Below are positions 58,568 through 64,000 of a stretch of 64,000 nucleotides of DNA, one piece after another. A program made the translations under genes and the position numbers. Source of the stretch: Taklimakanibacter albus (GTDB lineage Bacteria > Pseudomonadota > Alphaproteobacteria > Rhizobiales > Aestuariivirgaceae); NCBI RefSeq assembly GCF_016595235.1, contig NZ_JAENHL010000008.1:1014624-1078623 (forward strand). The letters run 5' to 3'. Positions within the stretch are counted from its first letter, which is position 1. Every line of letters begins with the position of its first letter. The notes under the pieces were generated by a model. The model had not been told where the DNA came from, did not search any database, and saw nothing but the letters and a program-made list of their open reading frames with translations.

Positions 58568-59728
58568 ATGGACCCCAGTACCGTCTTCATCACCATCTCG
58601 CTGATCATGTATGCCAATGGCGGTGTTCTGGGCCTCATCCACCGCGATCTCCCGGCAACACTCAGGCCTTCGGCGAAAAGCTGGCAGACCGGCACGCTGC
58701 TGATCGCGCTGGGCTGCACGATCTTCGCCTTTCCGACCGTCCTGCCGATGCCCGTGACGGTCGTCCTCGCAAATGGGCTGTTCCTGCTGGGGCTCACCGC
58801 CTATCTCTGGTCGCTGCAGAAATTCTTCGGGATGCGCCACAAGCCCCTGCTTCTGCTGCCGGCGGGCCTCGCCATTCTCGGCGTCTTCTGGTTCTCGGCC
58901 TTTCATCCCAATACGGAAGTCCGGATCCTGATCATATCGGCGGCATGGCTTTGGCTGATGGTGGCGTCGGTGATGACCCTCACCACCAAGCTCCATCCCG
59001 AATGGGCGCTCAGCCGCAAGATGCTGCTTTCGATCTTCGTCGCGGTGCTGGCATTCACCGCGGCGCGCGCGCTCTATTATGCGCAACTCAGGATCGCGCC
59101 GGACTTCAGCATCACCGGTAACGCGCATTGGCTCAATCTCGCGACGCCGATATTCATGACCCTGCTCCCGGTCATCGGCACGACGGCTTTCGCCCTGATG
59201 TGCTCCGACCGCATCCGCCGGCAATGGGAGCATGCCGCCTCGACCGACCATCTGACCGGCCTGCCCAACCGGCGCACCTTGACCGATGCCGGCAATGAGT
59301 GTTTCGCCAAAGCCGCGGGTCAGGGCCCGGGCTTCGCGGTGGCGGTTCTCGACATCGACAGGTTCAAGGCCATCAACGACACATATGGCCATGCGGACGG
59401 CGACAATGCGCTCATCCATGTCGCCTTCCGCCTGAAGGTCGAGACGCGCAAGGGCGACTTCATCGCCCGCTCCGGCGGCGAGGAATTTGTGGTGTTGCTC
59501 GGCGACCTGCAGCCCGCCGGCGCCGAGGCGACCGCCGAACGGCTGCGCCTGGCGGTGGAGCAGGACATGTTCAGCATCGGCGACGACATGGTGCCGCTCA
59601 CCATCTCCATCGGTGTCGCATTGTACAATGCCGATGACCGGAACTTCACCGAAACACTGCGGCGCGCCGACAAGGCGCTCTATCTCGCCAAGTCACAAGG
59701 GCGGAACCGGGTCGAGCTGGCGGTGTGA
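58568..59728 (+). CDS. Membrane-anchored diguanylate cyclase (GGDEF)
   Basis: From ATG 58568 the 386-residue protein has seven or so hydrophobic helices in the first 215 residues, then ASTDHLTGLPNRRTL, DIDRFKAINDTYGHADGDNAL and the active-site GGEEF in FIARSGGEEFVVLL. The inhibitory I-site is present as RKGD, five residues before GGEEF, so product inhibition by c-di-GMP is expected. No EAL domain is present. It should make c-di-GMP at the inner membrane in response to an unknown signal. An earlier in-frame ATG at 58508 exists but adds 20 unlikely residues. Confidence 0.92.
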   Translation: MDPSTVFITISLIMYANGGVLGLIHRDLPATLRPSAKSWQTGTLLIALGCTIFAFPTVLPMPVTVVLANGLFLLGLTAYLWSLQKFFGMRHKPLLLLPAGLAILGVFWFSAFHPNTEVRILIISAAWLWLMVASVMTLTTKLHPEWALSRKMLLSIFVAVLAFTAARALYYAQLRIAPDFSITGNAHWLNLATPIFMTLLPVIGTTAFALMCSDRIRRQWEHAASTDHLTGLPNRRTLTDAGNECFAKAAGQGPGFAVAVLDIDRFKAINDTYGHADGDNALIHVAFRLKVETRKGDFIARSGGEEFVVLLGDLQPAGAEATAERLRLAVEQDMFSIGDDMVPLTISIGVALYNADDRNFTETLRRADKALYLAKSQGRNRVELAV

Positions 59729-59730
59729 AC

Positions 59731-60465
59731 TCAGGCTAGCGTCTCCGCGTAAAGTTGCGTCACCGTCCGCCAGTGGCGTTGGGCGGCGGCTTCGTCATAG
59801 ACCGGCGTGTCGCTGAGCACCCAGCCGTGCTTGGCGGGATAGGTCTCGATCAGATGGTCGACGCCTGCTTCGGTCAAGGCCTTGTCGAGGCGTGCCTTCA
59901 TCTCGTCGGGAAAGGATCCGTCCTCGATGGCGCCGGCGACATAGACGCGCGCCTTGATTTTCGGAGCCAGAAGATGCGGGCTGTCGGGTGCGTCGGTGGC
60001 GAGCCGGCCGCCGTGATAGGACGCCGCGGCGGCGATACGATCGGGATAAGTACCGGCGGCAGTCAAAGACAGGAGCCCGCCGAGACAATAACCGGTCGTG
60101 CCGATCCGGCCCTTTTTCGCATCCGGCTCATGCGCGAGGAAGTCGAGAAAGGCGCTGGTGTCGGACATGATATTGGCGGGCGTCGCCAGCGAGAAAAATT
60201 TCTCCATCAGCACCTTGCGTTCCTCGGGGACCGAAAAGACGGTGTGCGGATTCATCGGCGCATAAGGGCCGGAGCGGTAATAGAGATCCGGCAGCAGGAC
60301 GAAATAGCCGTAAGCGGCGAGCCGCTCGCCGATCTCAAGCATGGCGGGACGGATTCCGACGCCATCCATGAAAACGAGTACTGCCGGCCAAGGGCCGATA
60401 CCATCCGGACGGTAAACATAGCTGGGACAGGTTCCGTCGCGGGTCTGAATGTCGATGCGCTGCAT
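59731..60465 (-). CDS. Dienelactone hydrolase family protein
   Basis: The 244-residue protein opens RIDIQTRDGTCPSYVYRPDGIGPWPAVLVFMDGVGIRPAMLEIGERLAAYGYFVLLPDLYYR. It has the Cys nucleophile in GTTGYCLGGLLSLTAAG, and the His in ETYPAKHGWVLSD; an Asp between them should complete the triad. Dienelactone hydrolases open dienelactones in chloroaromatic degradation, but chromosomal single copies often have unknown ester substrates. It is convergent with the GGDEF gene (2-base gap). Confidence 0.9.
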   Translation of the reverse strand: MQRIDIQTRDGTCPSYVYRPDGIGPWPAVLVFMDGVGIRPAMLEIGERLAAYGYFVLLPDLYYRSGPYAPMNPHTVFSVPEERKVLMEKFFSLATPANIMSDTSAFLDFLAHEPDAKKGRIGTTGYCLGGLLSLTAAGTYPDRIAAAASYHGGRLATDAPDSPHLLAPKIKARVYVAGAIEDGSFPDEMKARLDKALTEAGVDHLIETYPAKHGWVLSDTPVYDEAAAQRHWRTVTQLYAETLA

Positions 60466-60486
60466 GGAACGATCATAGCACGTGTT

Positions 60487-60514
60487 CCCGCCCGGACGAG
60501 CTCATCCGGACGGG
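60487..60514. terminator. Stem-loop between the binding-protein and DLH genes
   Basis: cccg-c-ccgga / tccgg-a-cgggn arms (one mismatch) with a loop of about eight bases, in the 72-base gap downstream of the amino-acid binding protein gene. No clear T-run on the minus strand; terminator is the likely role by position. Confidence 0.5.
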
Positions 60515-60537
60515 AAAATCGACGTCAGGCAAATGGC

Positions 60538-61560
60538 TCAGAAGGGCGGCGAGAGCAGCACGCCGCCCTTGTTCCACAGCGCGTTGGGCGTGTTTTCGCG
60601 CGGCAGGCCGAGCGGTGTCACATTGCGCTGATAGCTTTCGTCATAATTGCCGACCTGCTTGACGATCTGGTAGCTCCAGTCATTCGGCAGCTTGAGCAAT
60701 TTGCCGATATCACCCTCGAGACCGAGCAGACGGCGCACCGGCGGATTGCCGTCGCTCTTGGCCTTCATCTCATCGACATTCTGCGAGGTGACGCCGAGCT
60801 CGTCGGCGGTGAGCGTGGCATACAACACCCAGCGCACGACATCGCCCCATTCGGAATCGCCCTGGCGCACCCAGGGGCCGTTGGGCTCCTTCGAGATCGT
60901 GTCGGGCAGGATGTCGACGGCCTTGGGATCGGCGAGCTCGGTGCGGATGGCGGCGAGGATCGCCTTGTCGGAGCTGATCACGTCACAGGCGCCGGCATCG
61001 AAAGCCTCGCGCACCTGCGGCTCGGTATCGAAGCTCACCGGCTTATAGGTAAGATTGTTCTTGGCGAAATAGGCAGCGAGATTAGGCTCGGTCGTGGTGC
61101 CGGACGGCATGCAGATGGTGGCGCCGTTCAGGTCCTTGACGGACTTCGCGTCGAGCGACTTGCGGACGAGGAAGCCCTGGCCGTCGATGAAATTGTAATA
61201 GCTGAAATCGATGCCGAGCGAGGCGTCGCGGGTCAGCGTGTTGGTGGCGCTGCGGGCCAGCACATCCACCTCACCCGCCGCCAAAGCGGTGAAACGCTCG
61301 ACCAGGGTCAAGGGCACGAACTCGACCTTCTCACGGTCGCCGAAGATCGCCGCCGCGATGGCATAGCAGAAATCGGCATCGAGCCCCTGCATCTTGCCAT
61401 TGCTGTCGGGGGTGGAGAAACCCGGCGTCGAGCCGGAGGTGCCGCAGATCAGCTTGCCGCGCTGCTTGACCTCATCCAGGGTCCCCGCCTCAGCGACGGC
61501 GCCGATGCCGACCGCCAGCGACAGGCCGAGCATCCAAGCCAATGATTTTCGCAATGTCAT
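60538..61560 (-). CDS. Amino-acid ABC transporter substrate-binding protein (AapJ/BztA-like), orphan
   Basis: The 340-residue protein has a signal peptide (residues 1-25, ending AVAEAGT). The mature start is TLDEVKQRGKLICGTSGSTPGFSTPDSNGKMQGLDADFCYAIAAAIF, with AARSATNTLTRDASLGIDFSYYNF-like wording (LARSATNTLTRDASLG) and the conserved EPNGPWVRQGDSEWGDVVRWVLYA. This is the general L-amino-acid binding-protein pattern. No permease or ATPase gene lies next to it, so it must use components encoded elsewhere. Confidence 0.92.
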   Translation of the reverse strand: MTLRKSLAWMLGLSLAVGIGAVAEAGTLDEVKQRGKLICGTSGSTPGFSTPDSNGKMQGLDADFCYAIAAAIFGDREKVEFVPLTLVERFTALAAGEVDVLARSATNTLTRDASLGIDFSYYNFIDGQGFLVRKSLDAKSVKDLNGATICMPSGTTTEPNLAAYFAKNNLTYKPVSFDTEPQVREAFDAGACDVISSDKAILAAIRTELADPKAVDILPDTISKEPNGPWVRQGDSEWGDVVRWVLYATLTADELGVTSQNVDEMKAKSDGNPPVRRLLGLEGDIGKLLKLPNDWSYQIVKQVGNYDESYQRNVTPLGLPRENTPNALWNKGGVLLSPPF

Positions 61561-61607
61561 GCCATCCTCCTTTGAGGGACGCCTGGATGGCCTCCCAATT
61601 TCTTATC

Positions 61608-61630
61608 AAATTATCGTTTTTTGATAATTT
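61608..61630. promoter_or_regulatory. AT-rich palindrome in the binding-protein/IclR divergent gap
   Basis: aaattatc-N7-gataattt, eight-base perfect arms, inside a strongly AT-rich stretch (61598-61770) that stands out from the GC-rich surroundings. Overlapping half-sites (ttatcaa, ttgata, gataatt) recur at 61603-61640 and near 61737. A probable binding region for the divergent IclR regulator. The 272-base gap holds no gene. Confidence 0.65.
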
Positions 61631-61832
61631 ATTGATATTCTTGGAAAGCACTATTGCAAAAAAGCGAAAACACGCTGACCGTTTGTCAAGCACAGGTATT
61701 TGGTTGAAACCATCAGCTTCCGACTTCTCATTTTTCGATAATTACCGCCTCTCCTACCTGCAATAAGGCTAGGAAAAGCGCTGGTCACACGGCAAGATCG
61801 CCCGGAATCAGACGTGATGCGGATGAGGGTTT

Positions 61833-62564
61833 ATGTCGGGGCTCAGCAGATTTCTCAGCGTTCTCAGGTGCTTCACGGAAGCCAAGGCGAACTGGACGGT
61901 GCCGGAGCTGGCGGAAGCCATTGGCGTTCCGGCCAGCACGGTCTATCGCACCGTGCGGGAACTGGTGGCGCAGGGCTTTCTCGAGCCTTCGACCGAAGCG
62001 CATTACCGGCTGGGTTCCGCTTTCATCGAATTCGACCGCATGATCCGCCTGACCGATCCCCTGGTCAAAGTCGGAAGCCCCCTGCTGCGCGACCTTGTTG
62101 CGGAGGTGCGCCACCCATGCGTCGCGGTGCTGGCCAGACTCTATGGCGACCGGGTGATCTGCGCCGCCGATGAGCGTTATGACGGCGCCGAGCTTCCCAC
62201 CAGCTATGAGCGTGGGCGGCCGATGCCGCTAACCCGTGGCGCCACGTCCAAGACCATCCTGTCGCAGCTTCCCGGCCGGCGGTTGAAGAAGCTGCTCGCC
62301 GATGCCGATGCCGACGCGCCCGCCAAGCTCAGCGGCGAGCTTGCCGCCATCCGCAAGCGCGGCCATTGCATCACACGCGGAGAGGTCGACAAGGGGCTCG
62401 TCGGCATCGCGGTGCCGGTTTCGAATTCGGAGCTCGCCATTTCAGCGAGCCTCAGCCTGGTCGTGAGCGACGCAACGTTGGACGAAAGGCTCGAAAGGCG
62501 CCTGGTGCTGCTGCTCGTCTCCGCCGCCGATCTTTTGAGCCAGGCGCTCCGCCGCCTCGCTTGA
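61833..62564 (+). CDS. IclR family transcriptional regulator, divergent from the amino-acid binding protein
   Basis: The 243-residue protein has LSRFLSVLRCFTEAKANWTVPELAEAIGVPASTVYRTVRELVAQGFLEPS as winged helix and an effector domain of the IclR type (HPCVAVLARLYGDRVICAADE, RGRPMPLTRGATSKTILSQL, RGEVDKGLVGIAVPVSNSELAISASLSLV). The long AT-rich gap with palindromes separates it from the divergent AapJ-like gene, which it probably controls. Confidence 0.9.
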   Translation: MSGLSRFLSVLRCFTEAKANWTVPELAEAIGVPASTVYRTVRELVAQGFLEPSTEAHYRLGSAFIEFDRMIRLTDPLVKVGSPLLRDLVAEVRHPCVAVLARLYGDRVICAADERYDGAELPTSYERGRPMPLTRGATSKTILSQLPGRRLKKLLADADADAPAKLSGELAAIRKRGHCITRGEVDKGLVGIAVPVSNSELAISASLSLVVSDATLDERLERRLVLLLVSAADLLSQALRRLA

Positions 62565-64000
62565 TCAGGGCTGGTCGATGACTTCTTTCGGCGCCGCGCT
62601 GAAATCGGCATTGGCGGTCGAACGCTCGATGAGGCGGCGCGCCTTGGGCGGCTCGGCGCCGCGATGCAATTTGCGGATCTTCTCGCCGACGGCCTCATCG
62701 GCCTGCGTGACGCGCTGGAACAAACGCACATAATCGGCCCAGGTCGGCACATTGTACATTTCGGTCCAGAGCTGCGGATTCTGCACATCGCGAAAAAGCG
62801 CCCAGTTTCGGGCGCCGTCGCGGCGGCGGATGCGGCGGCGCTCGGCCATGGCGTCGAGAAACTCGCGCACATCCTCCTCGCGGATCAGATAATCGACCAT
62901 GATGCGGAACGGCCCGCTGCGCGCCTTCAGATCGAGCGCCAGGCTCGGCTCGCGCCAGCGGTCGAGCGGGTCGAGATTGAGCTCGTCCTTGCTCGGCATG
63001 GCGAACCAGCGAAATCCCATGACCAGCCCGAACAACGCACCACCCGCCGCGATCAGAAGGGCGGTAGCGGAACCATGCTCCTCGGCGATCAGGCCCCAGA
63101 CCCAGCTGCCGAGCGCCATGCCGCCGAACGTCGCCGTCTGATAGAGGGAAAGAATGCGTCCTACCACCCAGCGCGGGGTCGAGAGCTGCAGAGTGATGTT
63201 GAAGAGCGACAAGGTGATCACCCAGCTCGCCCCGCCCAGCGACAAGGCGAGAAGGGTGAGCCAGGGATAAGGGCTCAAGGCGGCGGTGGCCTGGCAGACG
63301 GCGAATCCCAAAAAGCCCAGGCGCACGCAGCTCTCCTTGGAGAGCAGCTCGCGCAGCTTGCCGCTGGCCAGCGCGCCGCCGACGGCGCCCATGCCGAACG
63401 CACCGAACAGAAGGCCATAGAGAAGCGCATCGCCATTGAGCAGGTCACGGGCGATGAGCGGCAGCAAAGCGAGCGTCGCGATGGTGGCGAAGCCGAAGAC
63501 CAGAGCCCGGCTCATCACCCGGGCGATATTGGGCGACATCGCGAGATAACGCAGGCCCGCCGACATCGCCGCGCCCATCGACTCACGCGGCAGCTTGCTC
63601 TGCGGGAGCGCCGGCTTCCAGCGGGCGAGCACCGTGATGAGCGCCAGATAGCTCAGCGCGTTGATGGTGAAAGCGGTGACGGCGCCCGCCGCCGCGACGA
63701 TGATGCCGCCGAGCGCCGGTCCGACGCTTCGGCAGAGATTGTAATTCATGCTGTTGAGCGTCACGGCGGCCGGAATATCCGCTCTCGGGACCATGTCGCC
63801 AACCGCGGCGCCCCAGGCCGGGTTGTTCAACGCGTTGCCGCAGCCGAGCAGGAATGTGTAGGTGAGCAGCAGCCAGGGCGTCATGGTGCCGGTGAAGGCC
63901 GACACCGCCAGCATCACCGAAACGACGAGCATGAAACATTGCGCGACCAGCATCACCTTGCGGCGGCCGAAATTGTCGGCAATGGCGCCGGAGGGGATGG
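62565..64000 (-). CDS. MFS transporter, EntS/MFS_3-like, N-terminus cut by window end
   Basis: The minus-strand frame is open to the window edge; the first visible residues are IPSGAIADNFGRRKVMLVAQ, the motif A loop between helices 2 and 3, so about the first 50 to 70 residues lie outside. Ten further hydrophobic segments follow, with the domain typical of the EntS-like group (AWGAAVGDMVPRADIPAAVTLNSMNYNLCRSVGPALGG). After the last helix there is a soluble extension of about 130 residues (FRIMVDYLIREEDVREFLDAMAERRRIRRRDGARNW), an ABM-like domain known from this subfamily. The substrate is unknown; siderophore export is known only for EntS itself. Its stop directly abuts the IclR stop. Confidence 0.9.
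   Translation of the reverse strand, partial: IPSGAIADNFGRRKVMLVAQCFMLVVSVMLAVSAFTGTMTPWLLLTYTFLLGCGNALNNPAWGAAVGDMVPRADIPAAVTLNSMNYNLCRSVGPALGGIIVAAAGAVTAFTINALSYLALITVLARWKPALPQSKLPRESMGAAMSAGLRYLAMSPNIARVMSRALVFGFATIATLALLPLIARDLLNGDALLYGLLFGAFGMGAVGGALASGKLRELLSKESCVRLGFLGFAVCQATAALSPYPWLTLLALSLGGASWVITLSLFNITLQLSTPRWVVGRILSLYQTATFGGMALGSWVWGLIAEEHGSATALLIAAGGALFGLVMGFRWFAMPSKDELNLDPLDRWREPSLALDLKARSGPFRIMVDYLIREEDVREFLDAMAERRRIRRRDGARNWALFRDVQNPQLWTEMYNVPTWADYVRLFQRVTQADEAVGEKIRKLHRGAEPPKARRLIERSTANADFSAAPKEVIDQP

Noticed and set aside
59755-61545. A 596-codon plus-strand open frame opposite the DLH and AapJ-like genes
   Set aside because: It is a shadow on the complementary strand of two well-supported genes and has no family features.
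1-64000. CRISPR arrays, tRNA or rRNA genes, prophage or transposase genes
   Set aside because: No spaced direct-repeat array, cloverleaf, rRNA segment or transposase/integrase motif was noticed; the only tandem array (58144-58293) has no spacers.

Overview
The window is about 64 kb of high-GC DNA, packed with catabolic operons, solute-binding-protein transporters and IclR, GntR, MarR and ArsR regulators. Dispersed palindromes of the 'gtcatcccggcg...cgccgggatgac' type and a double-hairpin mosaic element resemble those of Hyphomicrobiales (Rhizobiales). The source is therefore most likely a soil or plant-associated alphaproteobacterium of that order; this is inferred from style, not from a marker gene. 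No rRNA, tRNA, CRISPR array, prophage or transposase gene was seen.

Layout. 1-3782: end of a D-aminoacylase-type amidohydrolase, a D-threonine aldolase/D-serine dehydratase-like PLP enzyme, a lactonase-like beta-propeller and an IclR regulator, with two repeat elements between them. 3832-5637: an unusual protein joining a ClpS-like domain, a ClpX-type zinc finger and an AAA+ ATPase. 5667-12905 (minus): hydantoinase/oxoprolinase operon (IclR, HyuA, HyuB, then a NitT/TauT-type ABC importer). 12989-15334: an S1P-lyase-like PLP decarboxylase and two tandem Tat-exported NTF2-like proteins. 15368-17392 (minus): otnK (intact) and otnC, which is broken by a 1-base deletion and by a 125-bp double-hairpin insertion. 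17563-26676: a LuxR-type regulator, then an eight-gene Liv-type ABC importer / Rieske oxygenase / two-ureohydrolase operon. 26717-37230: housekeeping and stress-type single genes (ICMT-like, MarR, methyltransferases, ankyrin repeats, Rrf2, Tex, GST-ArsR-SRPBCC, a cyclase remnant and a secreted alpha/beta hydrolase), several with clear palindromic operators.

37254-54637: a GntR regulator divergent from a run of 17 plus-strand genes that overlap or nearly touch: aldehyde dehydrogenase, NitT/TauT-type ABC importer with two binding proteins (one without a signal peptide), a three-subunit opine-oxidase-like flavoenzyme, a PPC/DUF296 protein, a complete ECF importer (S, T, A, A'), nucleoside hydrolase, SDR, aminotransferase, alpha/beta hydrolase and an M20 carbamoyl-amino-acid hydrolase. 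Taken together it reads as one uptake-and-degradation programme for a nitrogenous, possibly N-glycosylated compound, substrate unknown.

54671-64000: mixed single genes (GNAT, DNA alkylation repair, VOC, Bcr/CflA exporter, GGDEF cyclase, dienelactone hydrolase, orphan amino-acid binding protein, IclR, EntS-like exporter cut by the window end) and a triplicated 51-bp hairpin repeat.

The strongest candidates for something new are the ClpS/zinc-finger/AAA+ fusion, the 17-gene operon, and the repeat-element insertion that destroyed otnC with a possible 4-bp target duplication.
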